A DNA stretch of 64,000 nt from Devosia elaeis (GTDB lineage Bacteria > Pseudomonadota > Alphaproteobacteria > Rhizobiales > Devosiaceae): contig NZ_LVVY01000091.1 in NCBI RefSeq assembly GCF_001650025.1, forward strand, positions 42,309 through 106,308, read 5' to 3'. A program made the position numbers and the translations under genes. The notes below the pieces were generated by a model. That model was not told the origin of the DNA and searched no databases. It saw only the letters and a list, made by a program, of their open reading frames with translations. Below, one piece after another: positions 8,285-16,744 of the stretch; within the stretch, counting starts at the first letter, position 1, and every line of letters begins with the position of its first letter.

Positions 8285-8359
8285 CCCGGCGCTTCGGCGC
8301 CGGGGTAACCCCCACCCCTGTCCCCTCCCCACAAGGGGGGAGGGGACAGGGGTGGGGGT
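8285..8359 (+). repeat. UUCG stem-loop plus 23-bp inverted repeat after rhaS
   Basis: First comes a perfect 8-bp GC stem closed by a TTCG tetraloop (8285-8304). It is followed by a 23-bp perfect inverted repeat, arms 8308-8330 and 8337-8359 around ACAAGG, of the CCCCTCCCC type seen elsewhere in the window. Together they fill the rhaS-rhaT gap. Such structures in ABC operons commonly protect the upstream message from 3' exonucleases or attenuate readthrough; here that is inference. Confidence 0.75.
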
Positions 8360-8377
8360 ATTAACGAGCACAAACCC

Positions 8378-9883
8378 ATGACCGAGCCCATCCTCACCCT
8401 TTCCGGCATATCGAAAAGCTTTCCCGGCGTGCGGGCGCTTAGCGATGTGTCGCTGGAACTCTATCCCGGCGCGGTGACGGCGCTGATCGGCGAGAATGGC
8501 GCGGGCAAGTCGACGCTGGTGAAGACCATGACCGGCATCTACCAGTCCGATAGCGGGGAAATCCGCGTCAATGGCCAGGTGGTGAGCCTGCCGACGGCCA
8601 TTTCGGCTTCCCAGGCCGGCATTACCGCCATCCACCAGGAAACGGTCTTGTTCGACGAATTGAGCGTCGCCGAGAACATCTATCTCGGGCATGCGCCGCG
8701 CAATCGGCTGGGGCTGATCGATTGGGGCACGATGCGGCGCGAGGCGCAGGAAACGCTTGATTCCATGGCGGCAGGCATCGATGCGGGCATGCCGCTCAAG
8801 GAATTGGGCATCGCCAAGAAGCACCTGGTCGCCGTGGCGCGGGCGCTGTCGGTGGATGCGCAGGTCGTCATCATGGACGAGCCGACGGCGGCCTTGAGCC
8901 AGAAGGAAATCGAAGAGCTTTACGTGCTGGTCGACCTGCTCAAGCAGGACGGCAAGGCCATCCTCTTCATCTCGCACAAATTCGACGAAATCTATCGTAT
9001 CGCCGACCGCTATACCGTGTTCCGCGACGGGGAAATGGTGGGCAAGGGGTTCATCAAGGATACGCCGCAAGCCGAAATCGTCCGGCTGATGGTGGGGCGC
9101 TCGGTGGACCATATCTTCCCCGCGCGCGAGGCCGCGATCGGCGACGTTGTGCTGGACGTGCAAGGGCTCAGCCATCCCACCGAATTCGACGACGTCGCCT
9201 TCGCCGTGAAGAAGGGCGAAATCCTGGGCTTTTACGGGCTGGTCGGCGCCGGGCGCTCCGAGGTGATGCAGGCCGTGTTCGGCATGACCAAGCCTTCGGG
9301 CGGCGTCATGGTGCTGGACGGCCGGACCATTGCCCCGCGCTCACCGGCCGATGCGGTGGAAGCGGGCATCGTCTATGTGCCCGAGGAACGTGGCAAGCAG
9401 GGCGTCATCACGGGCGAGCCGATCTTCAAGAATGTCTCGCTGCCGAGCCTCAATAAAACCAGCCGCTCCGGCTTTCTGCGCATGGCCGAGGAATTTGCGC
9501 TGGCGCGGACCTATACCGAGCGGCTGGACCTGCGCGCCTCCTCGCTGAGCCAGAATGTCTCGACGCTGTCGGGCGGCAACCAGCAGAAGGTGGTGATCGC
9601 CAAATGGCTGGCCACCTTGCCCAAGGTCATCATCCTCGACGAGCCGACCAAGGGTATCGATATCGGCTCCAAGGCAGCCGTGCATGAATTCATGGGGGAA
9701 CTCGTGGCGCAGGGGCTCTCGGTCATCATGGTCTCCTCCGAACTGCCCGAAGTGCTGGGCATGAGCGACCGCATCGTGGTCATGCGCGAAGGGCTGGTGG
9801 TGGACATATTGGACAACAAAGACCTTAAACCCGAGACGCTGGTGCGCCTGGCCGCGGGGATCGTCGAGGACGAGGCGGCATGA
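8378..9883 (+). CDS. rhaT: Rhamnose ABC transporter ATPase (two fused nucleotide-binding domains)
   Basis: A protein of 501 residues with two tandem ABC domains, the pattern of carbohydrate importers of the CUT2 class. The N-terminal domain has Walker A GENGAGKST (about 38-46) and Walker B VVIMDEPTAA, but its signature region reads LKELGIAKKHLVAVARAL with no LSGGQ. The C-terminal domain has a lysine-less Walker A (LVGAGRSE) and an intact LSGGNQQKV signature, so one composite site is likely degenerate, as is common in CUT2 systems. It overlaps rhaP by four bases. Confidence 0.92.
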   Translation: MTEPILTLSGISKSFPGVRALSDVSLELYPGAVTALIGENGAGKSTLVKTMTGIYQSDSGEIRVNGQVVSLPTAISASQAGITAIHQETVLFDELSVAENIYLGHAPRNRLGLIDWGTMRREAQETLDSMAAGIDAGMPLKELGIAKKHLVAVARALSVDAQVVIMDEPTAALSQKEIEELYVLVDLLKQDGKAILFISHKFDEIYRIADRYTVFRDGEMVGKGFIKDTPQAEIVRLMVGRSVDHIFPAREAAIGDVVLDVQGLSHPTEFDDVAFAVKKGEILGFYGLVGAGRSEVMQAVFGMTKPSGGVMVLDGRTIAPRSPADAVEAGIVYVPEERGKQGVITGEPIFKNVSLPSLNKTSRSGFLRMAEEFALARTYTERLDLRASSLSQNVSTLSGGNQQKVVIAKWLATLPKVIILDEPTKGIDIGSKAAVHEFMGELVAQGLSVIMVSSELPEVLGMSDRIVVMREGLVVDILDNKDLKPETLVRLAAGIVEDEAA

Positions 9884-10860
9884 AAAGCGTGCTGAAAAAT
9901 CGTGAAATCTGGCTGGCTTTGGCCATCGTGGCGGTGGTCATTCTGGTGACGCTGCGCTTTCCGCGCTTTTCCCAGCCGGGAAACCTGCTGACCATCCTCA
10001 ACGACACCTCCATCCTGATGATGCTGGCTTTGGGGCAGATGGTGGTGATCCTGACGCGCTCGATCGATCTGTCCATGGCCTCCAACCTGGCGCTGACCGG
10101 CATGATCGTCGCCATGGTCAATGCGGCCTTCCCCATGATCCCCATTCCGCTCCTGATCGCCGGCTGCGTTCTGGTCGGCGCGGCTCTGGGCGGCTTCAAC
10201 GGCATGCTGGTCTGGAAGCTCGATATTCCGCCTATCGTCGTGACTTTGGGCACGCTCACCATTTTCCGCGGGCTGGTCTTCGTCATTTCCGGCGGCGCCT
10301 GGGTCAATGCGGCGCAGATGAGCCCGGATTTCATTGCCCTGCAGCGCGGCAGCTTTGTCGGCCTGCCGGTCCTGACCTGGTTCGCCATCGTCGTCGCGGC
10401 TCTGTTCTATGTGCTGATGACGCGCACGCCGGCCGGCCGGAGCTTTTACGCCATCGGCGTCAATCCCACGGCCTCGGTCTATACCGGCATCAATGTGGGG
10501 CGGACCAAATTCCTCGCCTTCGTCATTTCCGGGGCGATTTCCGGGCTTTGCGGCTATCTCTGGATTTCCCGCTACGTCATCGCCTCGGTGGAAGTGGCCA
10601 GCGGCTATGAACTGACCATCATCGCCGCCTGCGTCATCGGCGGCGTCTCCATTGCCGGGGGCATCGGCACGGTGGCAGGCGCATTGCTCGGCGCGCTGTT
10701 CCTCGGCGTCGTCAACAATGCCCTGCCGGTCATCGGCGTCTCGCCTTTCTGGCAGATGGCCATTTCCGGCGCCGCGATCCTGCTGGCCGTGGTGCTCAAT
10801 GCGCGCGGCGAGCGGAGCAAGGGCCGGGTGATCCTGAAAAAGGCGGAGGGGGTGGCGTGA
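9880..10860 (+). CDS. rhaP: Rhamnose ABC transporter permease
   Basis: A protein of 326 residues with about 8-10 hydrophobic segments, in the CUT2 (RbsC-like) permease family. The conserved region ARTP-like/GRSFYAIGVNPTASVYTGINV near 185-210 and the GGVSIAGGIGTVAGALLGALFLGV segment near 250-275 are the cytoplasmic coupling loop and a hallmark glycine-rich helix. It pairs with rhaQ to form the inner-membrane channel. The start overlaps the rhaT stop (ATGA-type overlap). Confidence 0.88.
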   Translation: MKSVLKNREIWLALAIVAVVILVTLRFPRFSQPGNLLTILNDTSILMMLALGQMVVILTRSIDLSMASNLALTGMIVAMVNAAFPMIPIPLLIAGCVLVGAALGGFNGMLVWKLDIPPIVVTLGTLTIFRGLVFVISGGAWVNAAQMSPDFIALQRGSFVGLPVLTWFAIVVAALFYVLMTRTPAGRSFYAIGVNPTASVYTGINVGRTKFLAFVISGAISGLCGYLWISRYVIASVEVASGYELTIIAACVIGGVSIAGGIGTVAGALLGALFLGVVNNALPVIGVSPFWQMAISGAAILLAVVLNARGERSKGRVILKKAEGVA

Positions 10861-10880
10861 TGATAATGGACGCTTTTCTC

Positions 10881-10998
10881 CCCTCCCCCTTGAGGGAAGG
10901 GGCCGGGGGTGGGGGGTCAGACTTCTCCACGAACGCCAGTGCATTTTTCGGCGCCCGAACCCCCACCCTCAATCCCTCCCCTCAAGGGGGAGGGAAGC
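10881..10998. repeat. Composite palindromic element between rhaP and rhaQ
   Basis: About 118 bp made of two facing half-elements, CCCCTCCCCCTTGAGGG... and ...CCCTCCCCTCAAGGGGGAGGG, each a small palindrome and together able to form a long stem. This is the same type and length as the copy inside cysG (13176-13293). It separates two permease genes that are normally almost contiguous. Confidence 0.8.
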
Positions 10999-11026
10999 CT
11001 GCCCTGTGGCTCCCGGATTTTTGCCC

Positions 11027-12028
11027 ATGACCGACATGATCACGACTGGCCGCCGTCTGCCCGACCGGCTCGACAATCCGGTGAAATCGGCCGCCCTGAG
11101 CTGGGAGAGCCTGCTCGTGCTGGTGGCGCTGGGCATTTTCATCGCCAACAGCTTCGCCTCGCCCTATTTCCTCAATGCGTGGAGCCTGAGCGACCTCACC
11201 TTCAATTTTACCGAGAAGGCGCTGATCGCCCTGGCCATGGCGCTGGTGATCATCACCGGTGAAATCGACCTCTCGGTGGCCTCGATCATCGCGCTGGCCT
11301 CGACGCTGATGGGCCTGGCGCTGCAATATGGCGCGGACACGCCCATGCTGGTGGCGGTGGGTGTGGGCGTCGGCATCCTCTGCGGCGCCTTCAACGGCTT
11401 CCTCGTGACCGGGCTCAAGCTGCCCTCCATCGTGGTCACGATCGGCACGATGAGCCTGTTTCGCGGCATTGCCTACATCATCCTGGGCGACCAGAGCTTC
11501 AAAGGCTATCCGGCGAGCTTTTCCTGGTTCGGGCAGGGCTATGTCTGGTGGGTGATTTCCTTCGAACTGGTGCTGTTCCTTGTGGCGGCAGTGATTTTCT
11601 ACGTGCTGCTGCACCACACCAATTTCGGCCGCCGGGTCTTCGCCATCGGCAATAATGCGACGGCGGCGCAATTTTCCGGCGTGCGCGTGGACCGCATCAA
11701 GTTCGTCCTTTTCTGCCTCACCGGGCTGATGAGCGGCATCGCCGCCGTGTTGCTGACGGCCCGGCTGGGCTCGACCCGTCCCTCCATCGCGCAGGGCTTC
11801 GAGCTCGAGGTCATCACCATGGTGGTGCTGGGCGGGGTCTCGATCCTGGGCGGCGCCGGCTCGATCATCGGCGTGGTGCTGGCAGCCTTGATCATTGGCC
11901 TCGTGACCTTCGGGCTGGGCCTGCTCAACGTGCCGGGCATTGTCATGTCGATCTTTACCGGCACGCTGCTGATCGTGGTCATCGCGCTGCCGATCCTGTG
12001 GCGCATGTACAAGGAACGCCGGGCATGA
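11027..12028 (+). CDS. rhaQ: Rhamnose ABC transporter permease
   Basis: A protein of 333 residues, the second CUT2-family inner-membrane subunit. It has an N-terminal cytoplasmic stretch ([13 protein letters not shown]) and about 9-10 membrane segments. The motif [25 protein letters not shown] (about 205-230) and [25 protein letters not shown] (about 273-298) match those of RhaP. The ATG at 11027 is preferred over an upstream in-frame start at 11006, which lies in the repeat flank. The stop overlaps the start of rhaU. Confidence 0.88.
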   Translation: MTDMITTGRRLPDRLDNPVKSAALSWESLLVLVALGIFIANSFASPYFLNAWSLSDLTFNFTEKALIALAMALVIITGEIDLSVASIIALASTLMGLALQYGADTPMLVAVGVGVGILCGAFNGFLVTGLKLPSIVVTIGTMSLFRGIAYIILGDQSFKGYPASFSWFGQGYVWWVISFELVLFLVAAVIFYVLLHHTNFGRRVFAIGNNATAAQFSGVRVDRIKFVLFCLTGLMSGIAAVLLTARLGSTRPSIAQGFELEVITMVVLGGVSILGGAGSIIGVVLAALIIGLVTFGLGLLNVPGIVMSIFTGTLLIVVIALPILWRMYKERRA

Positions 12029-12357
12029 TTGTCGACCAGGGCTACGAAAAGCACGCCTTCAAGATGCGGCTCAATCCCGGCATGGCGGCGGAATACAAAA
12101 AACGCCATGACGAAATCTTCCCCGAACTGGTGGACCTGCTGCACGAGGCCGGGGTGAAGGATTATTCCATCCACCTGGATGAGGAGACCAATACGCTGTT
12201 CGGCGTGCTCTGGCGGCGGGTGGACCACACGATGGCCGACCTGCCCAGGACAGAGGTGATGCAGCGCTGGTGGGCGCATATGGCCGATATCATGGCGACC
12301 AATGCGCAGAACGAGCCGGTCTCGATGGACTTGACGCCGATGTTCTGGATGAAGTGA
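12025..12357 (+). CDS. rhaU: L-rhamnose mutarotase
   Basis: A protein of 110 residues, full length for the RhaM/RhaU family, which interconverts the alpha and beta anomers of L-rhamnose. Family marks are [27 protein letters not shown] (catalytic His in KRHDE), [18 protein letters not shown] and [10 protein letters not shown]. It is translationally coupled to rhaQ by an ATGA overlap. Rhizobial operons normally continue with the rhamnulokinase gene rhaK; here the convergent cysG frame begins at once and overlaps the last 68 bases. Confidence 0.92.
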   Translation: MIVDQGYEKHAFKMRLNPGMAAEYKKRHDEIFPELVDLLHEAGVKDYSIHLDEETNTLFGVLWRRVDHTMADLPRTEVMQRWWAHMADIMATNAQNEPVSMDLTPMFWMK

Positions 12358-13498
12358 GCGGCTGCCGGCGCGGCCATGTCCTGTCGCTGCGCTGACGGGC
12401 GGCGGGAAGGCCGGGGACCATATTGACGGCAATGCCCGCATCTTCGAGCCTGGTGATCATCTCGCCGCCGGTGTCGGATAGCGCGTCGCCGGTCCTGAGG
12501 CGAACGACATGCTTGCCCTGGCGGGCGAGCGCAACCATCTGCGCGACAGCATCGTCGGCGACCGGCAGGCGCCGGGCCTCGCGCCGGGCAAGCTCGAGAA
12601 TTGCGGCCGGAACGCGCGCGTCGAAGAGGATGATATCGGCCGATTGCAGGGCCCGAACGGCCTTGACGGTGAGGAGGTCCGGCGCGCCCGGGCCGGCGCC
12701 GACCAGGCTGATGCGGCCCAAGGGCATTGCGGTAACGGGAGAGATTTCCTCGTCGGCGCGGACGGGCGGGGCCTCGCCGAACGCCTTGTCGGCCAGGCGC
12801 TCCCAGAAGACGCGGCGCTGGGGGCCCGGCGCGAGATTTTCCATCACCCTGTCGCGCAGCCGGGCGGCCAGTTGCGCCCAGAGCGCCAGCGATCGCGGCA
12901 GCAGCGTCTCGATGCGCCGGCGCACGGCCTGGCCGAGAATGGGCGCGGCCCCGGCGGTGGAAATGCCGACGACGAGCGGCGAGCGATTGACGATGGCGCC
13001 GAACTGGAACTGGCAGAATTCGGGCTGGTCGATGACGTTATAGGGCACGGACGCGGCCCTGGCGGCGGCGATGAAGGCACGGGCTTCGGCGTCGGATTCG
13101 AGGTCGGCTATGGCGAGGGCGGTGTTGGATAGATCTTCCGCACTCCAAGGCCGCAAATGCAGTGTGATGCCAGGCTCCCCTCCCCCTTGAGGGGAGGGGT
13201 TGGGGGTGGAGGTTCTGCGGCTGCCCAGGAATTCGATGTGTGTGGGAGCGCCTGCACCCCCACCCTCGTTCCCTCCCCTCAAGGGGGAGGGAGGCGCAAG
13301 AGCCGCCAGCTCCGCGCAAATCTCCTCCGCGTAAACATCGACATGTGCGCCCGCGGCGGCCAGCAATTCAGTCTTCCATGCCGCCGCTTCCGAGCCGCCG
13401 ATGACGACGACGCGCTTGCCGCGCAGGTCGAAGAAGACCGGCAGCACCGCGAGCGGGGCGATCCTTGGGCTATTCGGCTGCGGCGAGACGGTTCGCAT
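12290..13498 (-). CDS. cysG: Siroheme synthase CysG with degenerate, truncated methyltransferase domain and repeat insertion
   Basis: A frame of 402 residues. The N-terminal precorrin-2 dehydrogenase/ferrochelatase domain begins [21 protein letters not shown], runs to about residue 260 and should supply siroheme for NirB. Within it, about 39 codons (13176-13293) come from a palindromic repeat inserted in frame. The C-terminal uroporphyrinogen-III methyltransferase domain starts well ([25 protein letters not shown]), but it lacks the VGKR...Q segment, has [12 protein letters not shown] where GGDPFxFGRGGEE is expected, and ends after VPGLPAA in a basic, unrelated tail read across the 3' end of rhaU. 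Methylation of uroporphyrinogen III must therefore come from another gene. The start at 13498 overlaps nasA by 29 bases; a GTG a few codons later is possible. Confidence 0.8.
   Translation of the reverse strand: MRTVSPQPNSPRIAPLAVLPVFFDLRGKRVVVIGGSEAAAWKTELLAAAGAHVDVYAEEICAELAALAPPSPLRGGNEGGGAGAPTHIEFLGSRRTSTPNPSPQGGGEPGITLHLRPWSAEDLSNTALAIADLESDAEARAFIAAARAASVPYNVIDQPEFCQFQFGAIVNRSPLVVGISTAGAAPILGQAVRRRIETLLPRSLALWAQLAARLRDRVMENLAPGPQRRVFWERLADKAFGEAPPVRADEEISPVTAMPLGRISLVGAGPGAPDLLTVKAVRALQSADIILFDARVPAAILELARREARRLPVADDAVAQMVALARQGKHVVRLRTGDALSDTGGEMITRLEDAGIAVNMVPGLPAARQRSDRTWPRRQPLTSSRTSASSPSRPARSAHWSP
13176..13293. repeat. Palindromic repeat element inserted in frame inside cysG
   Basis: It has the same two-part structure as 10881-10998: a CCCTCCCCCTTGAGGGGAGGG half, a spacer of about 50 bp, and a CCCTCCCCTCAAGGGGGAGGG half. 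Read on the cysG strand it gives a Pro/Ser/Gly-rich insert (from [13 protein letters not shown] to NPSPQGGGE) between CAELAAL and [12 protein letters not shown], which are adjacent in ordinary CysG proteins. The reading frame is kept on both sides. Confidence 0.85.
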
Positions 13499-16085
13499 CG
13501 AGAATGCTCCTGATTTCGGCGCGGCAGGAGCCGCAATTGGTGCCGGCGCGAGTGACGGCGCCGACGGCCTCGACGCTGGAACAGCCCTGGCGGGCGACCG
13601 CATCGGCGATGGTATTGATGCCCACCGAAAAGCACGAACAGACCACGGCGCCGCCATCGGGCCGGTCGCTGCCGGGGCGGCCGGCAAGAACGATGGAGGC
13701 GCTGAGGCCGGTTTCGGCGAGGAGGCCGGCGGCCCATTGGCGGGAGACGAGGACCGGATCAGGCGATGTGTAGAGCGCGGCGACGAGGCGGCCATTTTCG
13801 ATGAGCGCGAAGGCGCGGCGGCCATTGCGGTCGTCGCGGATGGACTGAAATTGCGACTCCGTGCCGAAGGTCACGGCGAGAAACGCAGGCCAATCCGCCG
13901 GTTCGGCGGTGAAACCCAACTCGCCACGCCAGCCGCCCAGCGCCGGGGCGATGGCCCAGTATTCACTGGAGAGGCGCGGGTTTTCGGCGGCGACGAAATA
14001 GCCGTGAAGCCGCATGGCGGCGGGCTCGGCATGGACCTGCGCCATTTTCAGCGCCGGCTGGCCGGAAACCGGATCGGTCTTGCCGGGGACGAGCGCGTCG
14101 ATGCGGCCATTACTGGCGAATTGGTCCGTCCAATGCATGGGGGCGAACAATTGGCCGCGCTGCTGGCGATCGGTGACGAGGGCGCGGACCAGGGCAGTGC
14201 CATGCCGGCTCGACAGCCGCACCAGGCTGGCGCGGCGGATGCCGAGCCGGGCGGCGTCGTCGGGATGGATTTCGACGAAGGGCTCGGCCATGTGCGCGGA
14301 GAGGCGCGCGGCCTTGCCGGTGCGGGTCATGGTGTGCCAGTGATCGCGCACCCGGCCGGTATTGAGGATGAAACCGCCCGGCGCGGGGGCGAAGGGCGGC
14401 GGGGGCTGGATGGCGACGAAGCGCGCCTTGCGGTCCGGCGTGAAGAAACGGCCATCGCCGAACATGCGGGCGGCAGGCCTGGTGCGGATAGGCCATTGTA
14501 CAGGGGCGAGGGTGTCGTAATCGGCATCGATCAGCCCGGAGAGATCGAAATCCCGGCTGCCGTCATTGTCGAAAGCCGAGAGCGCGACGTGTTCGGCGAA
14601 AATCTCTGACGGCGTTTCATAGTCGAAGGCCTTGGCATGCCCCATGCGGCGCGCGACTTCCTTGATGATCCACCAATCGGGGCGGGCCTCGCCGGGGAGC
14701 GGCAGGAAGGGGCGTTGGCGCGAGATGCGGCGTTCCGAATTGGTGACGGTGCCGTCCTTTTCGCCCCAGCCGGCGGCGGGCAGGCGGATATGGGCGAGGT
14801 CCATCGTATCGGTATGCCGGTTCATGTCGGACACCACCACCAAGGGGCAGGCGGCCAGAGCGGCGCGCACGGCATCGGCGTCGGGCATGGAATCGACCGG
14901 ATTGGTGGCCATGATCCAGACGGCCTTGATTTCGCCGCGCGCCATGGCGGCGAAGAGATCGACGGCCTTGAGGCCGGGCTTTCGCGCGATATTGGGTGCA
15001 TCCCAGAAGCGGGAGACGCGGTCGATGGCCTCGGGGGTGAAATCCATATGGGCGGCCAGCATGTTGGCGAGCCCACCGACCTCGCGCCCGCCCATGGCAT
15101 TGGGCTGGCCGGTGACGGAAAAGGGGCCCATGCCCGGCCGGCCGATCCGGCCACTGGCCAGATGGCAATTGATGATGGCATTGACCTTGTCGCTGCCGGC
15201 GGCCGATTGATTAACGCCTTGGGAATAGACAGTGACGACCTTTTCGGTGCGGGCAAAGAGATCGTAGAAGTGCGAAATGGCAAGGGGAGCGAGACCGGTC
15301 GCCGCGGCCACGCGGGCGATGTCCCAGTCTTCGGCGGCGAGTAGAGCAGCGTCGAATCCGCTGGTATGGGCGGCGATATAGGCGGGGTCGGTAGCGCCAG
15401 TCTGCGCGAGATGGGCGAGGAGGCCGACAAACAGCGCGCTGTCGCCATCGGGGCCGATGGGCAGATGCAGATCGGCAATCTCGTTGGTCACGGTGCGGCG
15501 CGGATCGATGAGGACGATCTTCATCTCCGGGCGCTGGGCGCGGGCGGCGGCGATGCGCTGGTAAAGCACCGGATGGCACCAGCCCAGGTTCGAGCCGACC
15601 AGCACGATGAGATCGGCCTGTTCGAGATCCTCGTAATTGCCCGGAACCGTGTCGGAGCCGAAGGCGCGTTTGTGACCGGCGACCGACGAGGCCATGCAAA
15701 GGCGGGAATTGGTGTCGATATTGGCGGTGCCGACAAAGCCCTTCATCAGCTTGTTGGCGAGGTAATAATCCTCGGTGAGGAGCTGGCCGGAGCCATAGAT
15801 GGCGACGGCATCGGGGCCGTGTTCGGCGATGATCCGGGTGAAGCGGCCGGCGATGTGGCCGAGCGCTTCGTCCCAGGTGACTCGTTTGTCGGCGATTTCG
15901 GGGTGCAGCAGGCGGCCATCGAGCGAAAGGGTTTCGCCCAAAGCCGAGCCCTTGGAGCAGAGGCGGCCGAAATTGGCGGGATGATCGGGATCGCCGGCTA
16001 TGGTGACGCTGCCATCGGGCTGCGGGGTGGCAAGGACACCACAGCCAACACCGCAATAGGGGCAGGTGGTGCGGGTGGTTTTCAT
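13470..16085 (-). CDS. nasA: Assimilatory nitrate reductase, large (molybdopterin) subunit
   Basis: A protein of 871 residues that reduces nitrate to nitrite in the cytoplasm. The N-terminus holds the [4Fe-4S] motif CPYCGVGC...CSKG (first 45 residues), followed by the molybdopterin oxidoreductase domain, including NIDTNSRLCMASSV, SQGVNQSAAGSDKVNAIINCHLASGRIGRPGMGPFSVTGQPNAMGGREVG and the molydopterin-dinucleotide-binding domain from about 560 (GRVRDHWHTMTRTGK). The C-terminal 60 residues are a BFD-like [2Fe-2S] domain (VVCSCFSVGINTI ... NCGSCRAEI). There is no signal peptide. It lies downstream of nirD and is coupled to cysG. Confidence 0.95.
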   Translation of the reverse strand: MKTTRTTCPYCGVGCGVLATPQPDGSVTIAGDPDHPANFGRLCSKGSALGETLSLDGRLLHPEIADKRVTWDEALGHIAGRFTRIIAEHGPDAVAIYGSGQLLTEDYYLANKLMKGFVGTANIDTNSRLCMASSVAGHKRAFGSDTVPGNYEDLEQADLIVLVGSNLGWCHPVLYQRIAAARAQRPEMKIVLIDPRRTVTNEIADLHLPIGPDGDSALFVGLLAHLAQTGATDPAYIAAHTSGFDAALLAAEDWDIARVAAATGLAPLAISHFYDLFARTEKVVTVYSQGVNQSAAGSDKVNAIINCHLASGRIGRPGMGPFSVTGQPNAMGGREVGGLANMLAAHMDFTPEAIDRVSRFWDAPNIARKPGLKAVDLFAAMARGEIKAVWIMATNPVDSMPDADAVRAALAACPLVVVSDMNRHTDTMDLAHIRLPAAGWGEKDGTVTNSERRISRQRPFLPLPGEARPDWWIIKEVARRMGHAKAFDYETPSEIFAEHVALSAFDNDGSRDFDLSGLIDADYDTLAPVQWPIRTRPAARMFGDGRFFTPDRKARFVAIQPPPPFAPAPGGFILNTGRVRDHWHTMTRTGKAARLSAHMAEPFVEIHPDDAARLGIRRASLVRLSSRHGTALVRALVTDRQQRGQLFAPMHWTDQFASNGRIDALVPGKTDPVSGQPALKMAQVHAEPAAMRLHGYFVAAENPRLSSEYWAIAPALGGWRGELGFTAEPADWPAFLAVTFGTESQFQSIRDDRNGRRAFALIENGRLVAALYTSPDPVLVSRQWAAGLLAETGLSASIVLAGRPGSDRPDGGAVVCSCFSVGINTIADAVARQGCSSVEAVGAVTRAGTNCGSCRAEIRSILDANRLAAAE

Positions 16086-16097
16086 GGGGAGGCGCTT

Positions 16098-16226
16098 TGT
16101 TGAAGACCCCTCACCCCAGCCCTCTCCCCAGAGGGGCGAGGGAGCCAGATCGCGGCTATGGGAGCGCCGGAGGTTCGCCCATCGTCCCCTCGCCCCTCCG
16201 GGGGGAGGGTCAGGGTGAGGGGTGCG
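16098..16226. repeat. Composite palindromic element between nirD and nasA
   Basis: About 129 bp with outer inverted ends ACCCCTCACCC / GGGTGAGGGG and two inner hairpins (CCCTCTCCCCAGAGGGGCGAGGG and CCCTCGCCCCTCCGGGGGGAGGG). It belongs to the same composite class as 3922-4066. It sits within a single transcription unit. Confidence 0.8.
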
Positions 16227-16245
16227 ATGTGGAGAAGGAACGCCA

Positions 16246-16581
16246 TCACTCTGCCGCCACCTCCATCAGCACGTCCGGCGCGATCAGAATCCGCCCATCC
16301 ATCACCTGCACGGGATAGGTGCGCACCTGTCCTTCGTCGGCGCCCTGCGCTGTGCCGGTCGATAGGTCGAAGACCCAATTGTGCAGCGGGCAGGTGACCG
16401 AGGCGCCGTGGACGATGCCTTCGGAAAGCGGGCCGCCCTTGTGGGGGCAGCGATTGTCCATGGCGAAGACCTGATCATCCGCCGTGCGGAAAATGGCGAT
16501 CTTGCCGTTGGGGGTATTGACGCAGCGGGCGCCGCGCTGGGGAATGGCGTTGATGGCGCCGATATCGATCCAGTCGGTCAT
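16246..16581 (-). CDS. nirD: Nitrite reductase small subunit (Rieske type)
   Basis: A protein of 111 residues with a complete Rieske [2Fe-2S] site: CPHKGG near residue 45 and CPLHNW near residue 65 (Cys-x-His and Cys-x2-His). In E. coli NirD the equivalent ligands are lost, so this subunit probably binds a cluster. It partners NirB in NADH-dependent reduction of nitrite to ammonium. It lies between nirB and nasA, separated from each by a palindromic element. Confidence 0.93.
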   Translation of the reverse strand: MTDWIDIGAINAIPQRGARCVNTPNGKIAIFRTADDQVFAMDNRCPHKGGPLSEGIVHGASVTCPLHNWVFDLSTGTAQGADEGQVRTYPVQVMDGRILIAPDVLMEVAAE

Positions 16582-16603
16582 TGGGGGCTCCTGGCGTGAG
16601 GGA

Positions 16604-16740
16604 AGACCCCCTCATCCGGCGCTGCGCGCCACCTTCTCCCCGAGGGGGAGAAGAACGGGTCGACATTCGCCTCTATTCCTCTCCCCCTCGGGGAGAGGGT
16701 GGATCGGGCGAAGCCCGAGACGGGTGAGGGGGATTCCATC
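16604..16740. repeat. Composite palindromic element between nirB and nirD
   Basis: About 137 bp with outer ends CCCCCTCATCCG / CGGGTGAGGGGG and two inner palindromes (CCTTCTCCCCGAGGGGGAGAAG and CTCTCCCCCTCGGGGAGAG). It closely resembles the copy between rhaD and rhaI and fills the whole gap between the two subunit genes. Confidence 0.82.
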
Positions 16741-16744
16741 CGCA

